A stretch of DNA of 64,000 bases from Zonotrichia leucophrys gambelii. Its lineage: Eukaryota > Chordata > Aves > Passeriformes > Passerellidae. A program made the translations under genes and the position numbers. The notes below the pieces were generated by a model. That model was not told where the DNA came from. It saw only the letters and a program-made list of their open reading frames with translations, and ran no database searches. Below are positions 55,601 to 60,100 of this stretch, in pieces. The DNA lies in NCBI RefSeq assembly GCF_028769735.1, contig NC_088170.1, forward strand, positions 44,126,585-44,190,584. Reading direction: 5' to 3'. Positions within the stretch are counted from its first letter, which is position 1; each line of letters begins with the position of its first letter.

Positions 55601-57113
55601 TGAAGATAACATATTGAGGTATACTAAAACTAATGCGTCAGGAAATAAGAAAAGCGGCCTTATTCTGTACTGCAATTATCATCTCATCACCTATCAGTGC
55701 TAATTGTCAGATCTGCTCCTAGACACAGAAGTTCTGGAGGTGCAATGCAATACTTTGAGTGTTTCTGCTAGTTCAGATTGTGCTGAGCCCACAATAGATA
55801 AAGAAGAAGGTAAACATTTATTTAGAACCTGTAATCATCTATAGATGGTGTGTTTACAGTCTTGCAGACAGAGCTGGGGGAGACTCTGGACCAACTGGAA
55901 GGGATGGGGAAATATAGCAAAAGGCATAAAATCTTAGCATATGTAATCTCTCTACGCTTTCCAAGCATGGCAAGAGGAAGTAAATGCAACAAAATGTCAT
56001 ATTCTGTATGGTGCTTCTGTACAGGTAGACAACCTGCTACCAGATTTTTAAAAGCGGCAATGAAGATGAAATAAGCTGTTTTGATGGAGGAAGACCATAG
56101 TTGACCACAACACTGTAACAGATTTAAAGTAATAGCTAGCAGACTTGATTATTTTTTCTGTTCTAGAAACCAGTCTGGGAACATACGTAAGTGATTATTG
56201 GGGCAGATCATAGGGTAATTTACTGAAATGTATCTCTTTTGCTGGCAAGATATTGTGTCTGTCTTTAGTACAATTATAGCAGTTTTCTGCCTATGATCAG
56301 GTTGTAATTTAGTCACAGTCTTAATACTGATAACCTTAAGTACATTTCTCTTCACACTATGAACAGATAATGGCTGACAAACTCATATTAATGTACAACA
56401 AATCATTGCTTTCTACAATAATATAATTACTGCGAAAGAAGTCCTGTGAGAATCTGTATTAAAACTAGCTGAAATGTTTTTTCAGAATGAAGCTTTTTAT
56501 GTCTTAGTAGCATAGATGACACATTTTTGACCACTGCCCTGCAACACAGAGGATGCAAAACCAACATGGGATGTAGAATATCCATGTCCAACAATCAGTA
56601 CTTCTCCTATCAAAGCAAAATATAATAAAAAAGCCATTCAGAATCAAAAAGAACAAAGACTCAAATCTACACTAACCTCAGCCTAAGCTGGAAAGATAGT
56701 CTTTCAATTTTTTAAAGGTCACTTTTCTTTTTAAATTCACATATGAAGCAGTATTTCTTTCAGAATCTGAAAATATTTAACGCAATATAGTGTTTTAAAA
56801 CTGATTAGACATTTTGGCAAATTGAATCAAGGTTGAGTCTCACTCAAAAATTGTGTATCTGTACTTTTTTTCCTGCCTTGAACACTTTTCTCCAACCTTT
56901 TAACACAATCATTTAATAAAACAATCTGAAATAGCTGCTGAATAAAATATGCAAGATTTGTAAATCAAAACAGTAGGTATTACCTGTAAGTAGGAAAAGG
57001 AACTGCTCGAGCTCTGCAGTTCATTGAAACTTGTCCATCTGAAGATTCTTCTGGATAGATGGTATCAATAGGTTGCTCCTCAAAAACGGGTCCATAACCT
57101 TTGTTTCCTTCTT
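4452..57113 (-). CDS. CNTN1: CNTN1 (contactin-1) gene body, partial: 20 coding exons, Ig1 to FNIII-4
   Basis: Joining the 20 exons listed below gives 2,880 nt of open frame encoding six C2-type Ig domains followed by four fibronectin type III domains, the contactin architecture. Diagnostic stretches include [15 protein letters not shown] (Ig5), GPPGPPGG (start of FNIII-1), the glycine run [11 protein letters not shown] (FNIII-2) and [12 protein letters not shown]. These separate contactin-1 from contactins 2-6. Human contactin-1 has about 1,018 residues, and 960 codons fits everything except the signal peptide region and the GPI tail. The protein is a GPI-anchored neuronal and oligodendroglial surface molecule that acts in axon-glia contact with Caspr and neurofascin. 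Putative N-glycosylation sequons seen: NYS, NVT (Ig3), NDT, NGS, NVT (Ig5), NST, NAT, NSS, NES. All splice sites are GT-AG. The first and last coding exons are missing from the window. Confidence 0.97.
4609..5747 (-). other. CNTN1 intron between FNIII-4 exons
   Basis: This is a 1.1-kb GT-AG intron. It holds the CA/TA microsatellite at 4732-4760 and otherwise AT-rich unique sequence. I see no further exon or element. Confidence 0.85.
4732..4760. repeat. Compound microsatellite (CA)n(TA)n
   Basis: About eight CA units run directly into about six TA units. It sits about 125-150 bp upstream (in transcript sense) of the acceptor of the exon at 4452-4608. Confidence 0.95.
5748..5860 (-). CDS. CNTN1: CNTN1 exon: first half of FNIII-4
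   Basis: The exon is 113 bp, with acceptor TCCTTTTCAG (phase 1) and donor GTATGA (phase 0, the weakest donor in the set). It encodes [20 protein letters not shown], then [20 protein letters not shown] is a glycosylation sequon near the membrane. The boundary is fixed by the next exon starting VLYRPDGQ, which restores GYKVLYRPDG as in other contactin-1 proteins. Confidence 0.96.
5861..7305 (-). other. CNTN1 intron between FNIII-3 and FNIII-4
   Basis: This is a 1.4-kb intron. Its main content is an old CR1 fragment at about 6680-7100. A T-run lies near 6434-6450. The rest shows nothing recognisable. Confidence 0.85.
6680..7100 (+). mobile_element. Old CR1 LINE fragment
   Basis: The text follows the 3' part of avian CR1 ORF2 and its 3' region, heavily diverged. 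TCCAGCTTTGGGATCCCCAA corresponds to the usual TTCCAGCTCTGGGCTCCCCAG. It is followed by a degraded stretch equivalent to the 'FSLEKRRL...GDLI' region, ending with the CCTGAGCAACCTGATCTGAG and GGTGACCTTTGAG-like block typical of CR1 3' ends. It has many indels and no open frame. It is oriented opposite to CNTN1. Confidence 0.75.
7306..7492 (-). CDS. CNTN1: CNTN1 exon: second half of FNIII-3
   Basis: The exon is 187 bp, with acceptor ATGCTTACAG (phase 0) and donor GTAAGT (phase 1). It encodes [20 protein letters not shown], then [20 protein letters not shown] and [19 protein letters not shown]-x-P-N-T-x-Y-x-V-x-V-x-A-F-N-S-A-G-x-G-P-P is the complete E-F-G FNIII signature. Confidence 0.98.
7493..13580 (-). 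other. CNTN1 intron within FNIII-3
   Basis: This is a 6.1-kb intron, the second longest found. It holds a T17 tract (11964-11980) and a slightly GC-richer patch near 12280-12450. No exon, RNA gene or recognised repeat was seen. Short open frames at 10891-11100 (minus) and 8808-9083 (plus) have no recognisable similarity. Confidence 0.8.
11964..11980. repeat. Poly(T) tract
   Basis: A run of 17 T after a CTTTCTTTC lead. It is simple-sequence DNA in an intron. On the gene's strand it is poly(A). Confidence 0.9.
13581..13684 (-). CDS. CNTN1: CNTN1 exon: first half of FNIII-3
   Basis: The exon is 104 bp, with acceptor ATCTTCCAG (phase 1) and donor GTGAGT (phase 0). It encodes [20 protein letters not shown], then [14 protein letters not shown]. 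The first codon is completed across the splice as alanine, giving SAQDAPTEIP. SVSW is the strand-B core and VEGYQ leads into strand C (IRYWAA) in the next exon. Confidence 0.96.
13685..17263 (-). other. CNTN1 intron between FNIII-2 and FNIII-3
   Basis: This is a 3.6-kb intron containing the hairpin at 16274-16297. A 104-codon open frame on the minus strand at 15415-15729 has no family I recognise. I see no transposon signature. Confidence 0.8.
16274..16297. repeat. Perfect 11-bp inverted repeat with 2-nt spacer
   Basis: GTTCCCATTAG, then TG, then CTAATGGGAAC. The arms are exactly complementary. It lies in intron sequence about 1 kb from the nearest exon (17264-17498). Confidence 0.9.
17264..17498 (-). 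CDS. CNTN1: CNTN1 exon: remainder of FNIII-2
   Basis: This is the largest coding exon, 235 bp, with acceptor TTGTCTCTACAG (phase 0) and donor GTGAGT (phase 1). It encodes [20 protein letters not shown], then [20 protein letters not shown], then [20 protein letters not shown] and TAVIYSAQD. The motif [15 protein letters not shown] is the strand F-G signature of FNIII. Confidence 0.98.
17499..20785 (-). other. CNTN1 intron within FNIII-2
   Basis: This is a 3.3-kb intron of unique-looking sequence. An A-run followed by CCAAAACCCCCCAAAAAA lies at about 19790-19822. Nothing else is recognised. Confidence 0.8.
20786..20856 (-). CDS. CNTN1: CNTN1 exon: start of FNIII-2, with glycine-rich loop
   Basis: This is the smallest coding exon here, 71 bp, with acceptor GTTTCACTAG (phase 1) and donor GTAAGT (phase 0). 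It encodes [20 protein letters not shown] followed by TWM. The run of five glycines is a contactin-1 hallmark in the first strand of FNIII-2. TITW is the strand-B core. Skipping this exon alone would shift the frame. Confidence 0.96.
20857..24256 (-). other. CNTN1 intron between FNIII-1 and FNIII-2
   Basis: This is a 3.4-kb intron with AT-rich unique sequence throughout. I see no repeat family, exon or RNA gene in it. Confidence 0.8.
24257..24406 (-). CDS. CNTN1: CNTN1 exon: second half of FNIII-1
   Basis: The exon is 150 bp, with acceptor CTTTTTTAG and donor GTACGT, phase 1 on both sides. It reads [20 protein letters not shown], then [20 protein letters not shown] and [10 protein letters not shown]. 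The pattern L-x-P-W-x-E-Y-x-F-R-I-x-A-x-N is the classic strand E-F signature of FNIII. The last codon is completed by the next exon as proline (EGAPPNVAP). Confidence 0.97.
24407..27619 (-). other. CNTN1 intron within FNIII-1
   Basis: This is a 3.2-kb intron. A CTCF-like core (GCACTAGATGGTGAC) is at 25217-25231, with low confidence. No mobile element or exon was seen. Confidence 0.8.
27620..27778 (-). CDS. CNTN1: CNTN1 exon: Ig6-FNIII linker and first half of FNIII-1
   Basis: The exon is 159 bp, a multiple of 3 with phase-1 introns on both sides (acceptor TTTTTCCAG, donor GTAAGA). It opens with the collagen-like linker [16 protein letters not shown] and continues [20 protein letters not shown], then [15 protein letters not shown]. 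The tryptophan in ALTWSRG is the FNIII strand-B core residue, and the second in EEWKDA is typical of the domain. This linker marks the change from the Ig part to the FNIII stalk. Confidence 0.98.
27779..30864 (-). other. CNTN1 intron between Ig6 and FNIII-1
   Basis: This is a 3.1-kb intron. The stretch at about 29080-29460 is clearly richer in G+C than its surroundings and is open in several frames on both strands, which follows from its composition. I do not recognise it as a repeat or an exon. Confidence 0.8.
30865..30985 (-). CDS. CNTN1: CNTN1 exon: second half of Ig6
   Basis: The exon is 121 bp, with acceptor TTTTTGTGACAG (phase 0) and donor GTAAGC (phase 1). It encodes [20 protein letters not shown], then [27 protein letters not shown] supplies the second Ig6 cysteine and NSS is a sequon. 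The end of the exon reads GTGGTAAGAG before GTAAGC, so a second good donor lies 7 nt inside the exon. I chose the downstream donor because it keeps frame with the next exon ([11 protein letters not shown]). Confidence 0.96.
33411..33480 (+). repeat. G/T-rich low-complexity tract with G-quadruplex pattern
   Basis: G-runs at 33415-33418, 33425-33427, 33429-33431, 33439-33441 and 33450-33452 are separated by 6, 1, 7 and 8 nt. The first four satisfy the usual G3+ N1-7 quadruplex rule. The tract continues into a long T-run. The G-rich strand is the template strand for CNTN1. Confidence 0.85.
36046..37131 (+). mobile_element. CR1 LINE, 5'-truncated, with dead reverse transcriptase
   Basis: Plus-strand frames show the CR1 ORF2 reverse transcriptase. 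[18 protein letters not shown] is the motif A region, [16 protein letters not shown] the next block, and [28 protein letters not shown] and [14 protein letters not shown] are later conserved blocks. The F/YADD catalytic box is missing: SELG runs directly into SGIDLVEG where SKFADDTKLGG is expected, a deletion of roughly 20 bp. Frames shift several times. The copy ends in a CR1 3' region (GTGGCACTTAGAGACAC..., GTGCTGGGTTAACAGTC) and a TTCTATGATTCTCTAATTCTT tail. The endonuclease half is absent. It is oriented opposite to CNTN1. Confidence 0.93.
37271..37306 (-). mobile_element. Very short CR1 3'-end stub
   Basis: AGAATCATAGAATCATAGAA followed by TAGTTTGGGTTGGAA is the reverse complement of the standard CR1 terminus (TTCCAACCCAAAC...ATTCTATGATTCT twice). 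Only about 36 bp are present, so this would be an extremely 5'-truncated insertion. It lies 140 bp past the tail of the plus-strand CR1 and in opposite orientation. Confidence 0.85.
42156..42331 (-). CDS. CNTN1: CNTN1 exon: first half of Ig6
   Basis: The exon is 176 bp, with acceptor TTAACTTCACAG (phase 1) and donor GTAAGA (phase 0). It encodes [20 protein letters not shown], then [20 protein letters not shown] and [18 protein letters not shown]. Cysteine 1 is in MQCIAS, the tryptophan in FIWSLNG, and NAT is a sequon. The following intron is the largest in the window (11.2 kb). Confidence 0.97.
42332..43539 (-). other. CNTN1 intron between Ig5 and Ig6
   Basis: This is a 1.2-kb intron containing the C/A-rich tract at 43165-43285 and otherwise no recognisable feature. 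Confidence 0.85.
43165..43285. repeat. C/A-rich low-complexity tract
   Basis: Irregular units of AAACC/CAAAC with an internal A16 run. On the gene's own strand it reads as GGTTT-type repeats, so the nascent CNTN1 transcript would be G/U-rich here. Confidence 0.9.
43540..43667 (-). CDS. CNTN1: CNTN1 exon: second half of Ig5
   Basis: The exon is 128 bp, with acceptor TTTCCATAG (phase 2) and donor GTAAGC (phase 1). The split codon is CG plus C (arginine), followed by [20 protein letters not shown], then [20 protein letters not shown]. The DEGRYTC motif closes the Ig5 disulfide. NVT and NST are glycosylation sequons. A 20-bp direct duplication sits 32-71 bp upstream of the acceptor. Confidence 0.97.
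43668..44176 (-). other. CNTN1 intron within Ig5
   Basis: This is a short, 509-bp intron. It contains the 20-bp tandem duplication at 43699-43738 near its 3' splice site. Nothing else was seen. Confidence 0.85.
43699..43738. repeat. Exact 20-bp tandem duplication near a splice acceptor
   Basis: TATTAGAAAGCAATGCTTCC occurs twice in a row without mismatch. It ends 32 bp upstream (transcript sense) of the exon at 43540-43667, within reach of the branch-point region. Confidence 0.97.
44177..44327 (-). CDS. CNTN1: CNTN1 exon: first half of Ig5
   Basis: The exon is 151 bp, with acceptor TTTGCTTTCAG (phase 1) and donor GTTAGT (phase 2). It reads [20 protein letters not shown], then [20 protein letters not shown] and GTELLVNGS. 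The first Ig5 cysteine is in IIECKPK, the tryptophan in FSWSK, and NGS is a glycosylation sequon. The [20 protein letters not shown] block is a contactin-1 signature. Confidence 0.98.
44328..45936 (-). other. CNTN1 intron between Ig4 and Ig5
   Basis: This is a 1.6-kb intron of AT-rich unique sequence. No element or exon is recognised. Confidence 0.8.
45937..46054 (-). CDS. CNTN1: CNTN1 exon: second half of Ig4
   Basis: The exon is 118 bp, with acceptor GTGTTTTAG (phase 0) and donor GTCAGT (phase 1). It encodes [20 protein letters not shown], then [19 protein letters not shown]. The DAGMYQC motif supplies the second Ig4 cysteine. The donor GTCAGT is slightly off consensus but keeps GT and the following AG. 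Confidence 0.95.
46055..48036 (-). other. CNTN1 intron within Ig4
   Basis: This is a 2.0-kb intron with one CR1 3' fragment at 47285-47468. The rest is AT-rich and featureless. Confidence 0.85.
47285..47468 (+). mobile_element. CR1 LINE 3'-end fragment
   Basis: TTCCCAGAGAAGTTGTGGAT, then CCATCCCTGGAATTGTTGAA, then a GAGTTCTAAGCAACCAGGGC block, a GCTGCTAGGGGGCTGGAACT block and a final CCTTCCAACACAAATCATTC-TATGATTCC follow the canonical order of the CR1 3' untranslated region. It is about 180 bp with no coding part left and is oriented opposite to CNTN1. Confidence 0.9.
48037..48161 (-). CDS. CNTN1: CNTN1 exon: first half of Ig4
   Basis: The exon is 125 bp, with acceptor TTCTGCAG (phase 1) and donor GTGAGT (phase 0). 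It encodes [20 protein letters not shown], then [20 protein letters not shown]. Cysteine 1 is in YWPCVATG, the strand-C tryptophan in TIRWLKNG, and NDT is a glycosylation sequon. In this family Ig1-Ig4 fold into a horseshoe, and this exon begins its last member. Confidence 0.97.
48162..49315 (-). other. CNTN1 intron between Ig3 and Ig4
   Basis: This is a 1.15-kb intron. I see nothing in it beyond AT-rich unique sequence. Confidence 0.8.
49316..49497 (-). CDS. CNTN1: CNTN1 exon: second half of Ig3
   Basis: The exon is 182 bp, with acceptor TTTTCAAG and donor GTAGGA (phase 1). It reads [20 protein letters not shown], then [20 protein letters not shown] and [18 protein letters not shown]. It has the tryptophan of strand C and the DEGLYEC strand-F motif. 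The intron to the previous exon is only 148 bp, by far the shortest found in the gene. Confidence 0.97.
49646..49742 (-). CDS. CNTN1: CNTN1 exon: first half of Ig3
   Basis: The exon is 97 bp, entered in phase 1 after a long pyrimidine tract ending ATTAG and left in phase 2 at donor GTAAGT. It encodes [19 protein letters not shown] and [12 protein letters not shown]. The first Ig3 cysteine lies in LECFALG and NVT is a glycosylation sequon. The split final codon (AA plus T) makes the asparagine of GNPVPELRW. Confidence 0.95.
49743..51016 (-). other. CNTN1 intron between Ig2 and Ig3
   Basis: This is a 1.3-kb intron containing the perfect hairpin at 50195-50226. No transposon or exon was seen. 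Confidence 0.8.
50195..50226. repeat. Perfect 12-bp inverted repeat, 8-nt loop
   Basis: TCCCTGTAGGAA, then CCCTCTTG, then TTCCTACAGGGA. The arms are exactly complementary and half GC, so the stem is fairly stable for its length. It is intronic and transcribed with CNTN1. Confidence 0.95.
51017..51223 (-). CDS. CNTN1: CNTN1 exon: second half of Ig2
   Basis: The exon is 207 bp, with acceptor TTTTCCTCCAG and donor GTAAGT, both phase 1. It reads [15 protein letters not shown], then [20 protein letters not shown] and [20 protein letters not shown]. It carries the Ig2 tryptophan (YRW) and second cysteine (NYSC, which is also an N-glycosylation sequon). The stretch [20 protein letters not shown] appears identical to the mammalian protein as I remember it. 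Confidence 0.98.
51224..52077 (-). other. CNTN1 intron within Ig2
   Basis: This is an 854-bp intron. The part at about 51330-51560 is GC-richer than its surroundings, but I recognise neither an exon nor a repeat family there. Confidence 0.8.
52078..52173 (-). CDS. CNTN1: CNTN1 exon: first half of Ig2
   Basis: The exon is 96 bp between acceptor AACTAG and donor GTAATT, with a phase-1 intron on both sides, so it is itself a multiple of 3. It encodes [17 protein letters not shown] and [12 protein letters not shown], with the first Ig2 cysteine in LLCEPP. It is too short to carry its own start codon and is recognised only by homology and splice sites. In the family this linker and Ig2 belong to the ligand-binding N-terminal half. 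Confidence 0.95.
52174..54110 (-). other. CNTN1 intron between Ig1 and Ig2
   Basis: This is a 1.9-kb AT-rich intron with a few short T and A runs (for example near 53152-53163). Nothing else was seen. Confidence 0.8.
54111..54283 (-). CDS. CNTN1: CNTN1 exon: second half of Ig1
   Basis: The exon is 173 bp, with acceptor TTTTAATAG and donor GTAAGT (phase 1). It encodes [17 protein letters not shown] and then [19 protein letters not shown]. The tryptophan is the Ig core residue of strand C. The DAGKYVC motif is the conserved D-x-G-x-Y-x-C of strand F and closes the Ig1 disulfide. The exon ends in TLSFG plus one base, which with the next exon completes a tyrosine (SFGYLDPF). Confidence 0.97.
54507..54548. 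repeat. Alternating inverted-repeat array (forward-reverse-forward)
   Basis: A 14-bp unit TATGTTAAAACATA (535-548 of the 54 kb block) is preceded, after a single C, by its exact reverse complement (520-533). After a single G comes a 12-base forward copy (507-518). The middle arm can pair with either neighbour. Confidence 0.95.
55284..55353. repeat. A-rich (CAA)n/(AAACCC) low-complexity tract
   Basis: Runs of A with interspersed ACAACAACAACAAC and AAACCCAAAACAAACCC. It is simple sequence in an intron. Confidence 0.92.
56984..57113 (-). CDS. CNTN1: CNTN1 exon: N-terminus and first half of Ig1
   Basis: The exon is 130 bp, entered in phase 1 after acceptor TTTTCAG and left in phase 2 at donor GTAATA. 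It reads from [20 protein letters not shown] to [10 protein letters not shown]. The residues before the first Ig strand ([10 protein letters not shown]) are the start of mature contactin-1, and the cysteine in SMNCRAR is the first half of the Ig1 disulfide. The preceding codon is split, with one base in an upstream exon outside the window. I chose the boundaries because the reading frame continues exactly into the next exon (AG joined to G, then TGG, giving R-W). Confidence 0.95.
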
Positions 57114-60100
57114 CTGAAAACAGAATAGAGTTACAAATTAATCACTTTTTAACTAGCAGTCAAAGTGAAGACAAATTTGCATCACACATTCAAGAATCAA
57201 AATGTGAAGGCAAAACAGTGAGTCACTCAAAGTTAAATTCTATGTGCTTCAGCAAAACTGGAGCAGTACAGGTAACAAAAATGCTGTCTGTCCTTCACTG
57301 TTTCATGCCTTCTGAGAACCAAAGTAACTCACACTTTGTTCCTCTAATACTACCTTGTGTGCCTTCTCTGATGAAATTAATTATTTGTCATGTTTAGGCC
57401 AGAAGTGGAGATAATTAGGAACTGAAGGCAAGTCCCTTAGGAGTACAGTGAGACCAACTTACTTCACAGAGACCAACAAATTCTGATCAAAAAGGTCCTC
57501 ATCCAAAACAACTACCCATAGTTATTTCTGATCTTACAGACTAAACATCTCCAATGATTTTATGTATTTAGGAACAATCTTTACTACATCAGACTAAAAA
57601 GCCCTTATGCTGGGTGTCAAAACCAAAAACTACATTGTTTCCAGATCACATTGTCCTTCCTTCCTTTAGGTATGTATTAGGTTCTACACTCCAATATACA
57701 ATTTTTAAAAGAGCCTACACTTAAAATAATTTCAGTTTGGACAGTCAGGCACTTAAAGGTAAATAAACATAAAACATGTTTCAACACAACCCGTATTTTT
57801 AAATCGTTATCCTTCATTTGTGGATGCTGTTGAAAAGTTGGTAGGGTCTGCCCACCCTTGCTGCACTCCCTTCTCCTTTATCTCCTTCAAGCATACAAGG
57901 TTGTTCTTTGGGGTCTAAGAAGCAAGACTAAGAGCAAAGGTGGAATGCTCTGGGACAATTATTCTCAGTAAATCCAGGATGTAACTGGGTTTTTTTTCTG
58001 TGAAAATGACATTCTAGGTACAGAATGACTGTGAGGAGGCAGTGGATGCTTCATATAGATAAAATTTTGAGACAACACAGTTGTCTAATTCTCACAGGTC
58101 TCTACTGAGACTGAAACAACCTGGACACTTGTAAGCAAATTCATGGGAGAACAAATTAATATATGATTGCTAACAGGTTCACTTTCCATTCAAGTTCAGA
58201 GCCTTGCTTCAAATCCTAGAGATGTCAGAGACTTGTAAAATGACTGCAAGAATCTTGGGAAATAATTGGGTAATACAAGGGAATAAATGGGTAATACAAG
58301 GGAAACAAATACAACAAACACAACTTCAATTAAAAAGATCCTCAGAGATGGCTGAATAATTTAAATCTAAAGCAATGGTTAAGGATGGAAATGATTTTCA
58401 AAAGCAATGGTTAAGGATGGAAAAATCCTATCATTTTGCAGTAGTATCTGTGCTGTCCATAAAAATTTGCTACATGTCTTGTAATTTAAAAAATTTTCTC
58501 AGATCAGTAAATAAACTGGCAGTTTAAAAGATGAATTTTCTTAAATCAAATTATGACTTGGTACTCAAGCCCTTAAAAGTCCTGTGTTTGGTCCTAAAAC
58601 ATTCTAGACTAAATCAAACAGTTTTTTTTTTTTTAGGAATCCTGTAAAAGAAGAAAGAGTCTCTCTATATATGTAAGGAATGTGAATTATACTAGTGTAA
58701 AAATACCACATATACATAAAATAGTCTTTCTGCAAATATCTTTTTTATTGTTTTTAAATGTCCTATTCATAGATGGACACTGGATTACAGTACTAGAAGA
58801 AGGCTGTTTGCAGATTAAAAGCAACTTCCCTTTCGACTTCAAATCAATGGTAAATGGTAAAAAAGTCACCATTTGCCTTGAGGACAGGAGCAGGTACATA
58901 AAGGTTACACTGTGAGATATATAGTCCCACAACTTAATTTTTAAAAACTAATTCATGTAATGAGAATTCTTTCAAAGAAGCAAAGAAGAGCAGCTAGAAA
59001 GGCAGAGCTTTTGAGTAATGGTCTGCTTTCTTTCACATTTTAAAGCACAACACAGTATAAAAATCTACATATTGCTAGACCAAAAGAAGAACTTATTTCA
59101 GACTGAAAAGGCAAGATTCACATACTTGCTCAGAGACTGGAATGACTAAGACAGAAACCTGGTGGCATGTTCTGTGCAGTTCTTAAATATGAGTACAGAA
59201 TAACAACAGTCTCCAGCAGCAAATTGCCATATCATATGCAGCTGACTCTTCACCTTAGGACTCAAACAATGTTACAGAGCACTTAGGCATTTCATGGCAT
59301 GCATTTTTAATGCTGCCAGCACTATTAATTATACTGAGTGAAAGCTGCTTCTCATACCTATCAAATGTACTTTATAAAGGCACTTATGCTGCAATCTATT
59401 ATGAATCTGGTTTCAGGTGCCTGTCTGCGCAGAATAAGATGTGCACACTGAATTTCAGGTATGGGAAACAATAAACCTTTTATTCTCAGCCACAAGACCA
59501 CACATGGACCAGTGATACGAAACAGCACATGGGAGAAAACAGAAGAGAAAGGGGCTGTGAAAAGATCTGCAAGAAATGTTCACACTTTAAGTGAAGTACC
59601 ATGGCTGTGGGACAAAGTTTGGAGAGTGACAAAAGGAAGACTAAGAGTACAAGGAAAAGTATCAGCTCACTGAAGTTATGCCTACATGAAAAGGAAAAGT
59701 AGAGAAAGAAGACGAAAATGGATGTATTAGGCAAACTGAGGATGTGATGAAGAGCACATTTCCTATGTTTGGATCCTGCTTTAGACAGGAGGATGGACTA
59801 TCTGACCTCTCAAAAAGTGCCCTATGTTTTGGGTAAATTTCTTGTGATTTGTATTTTAAATTGGAGCAGAAACAATCACCTGACTATTAGAGGCATTCTT
59901 CAGTGAATTCTGAAAACAAGACCCAGACCTTTCAATATTGCTAAAATGTATTAGCAAGTCTGTGAAAAGGTCAAGAAAATCTTTCCTCAACTGATGAGAC
60001 TACAGATCCTGTATAAGAATCTTTCCCTCTGGAAGGTGGTCATATAATTCATTCTCCAAGTGACATTCACTAATGAGTCTTCTCCTTCTCTTTCTGTTTC

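Larger units (their letters stand above)
54284..56983 (-). other. CNTN1 intron within Ig1
   Basis: This is a 2.7-kb intron. It holds the alternating palindrome array at 54507-54548, a CTCF-like site at 55029-55043 and the A-rich tract at 55284-55353. Confidence 0.8.

Noticed and set aside
57457..57560. ATG-led frame before a GTAAGT donor, considered as the signal-peptide exon
   Set aside because: An in-frame stop occurs just before the donor.
59486..59734. Minus-strand frame starting with a hydrophobic stretch, considered as the missing signal-peptide exon
   Set aside because: No donor in the right phase follows the hydrophobic stretch, and it does not resemble a contactin signal peptide.
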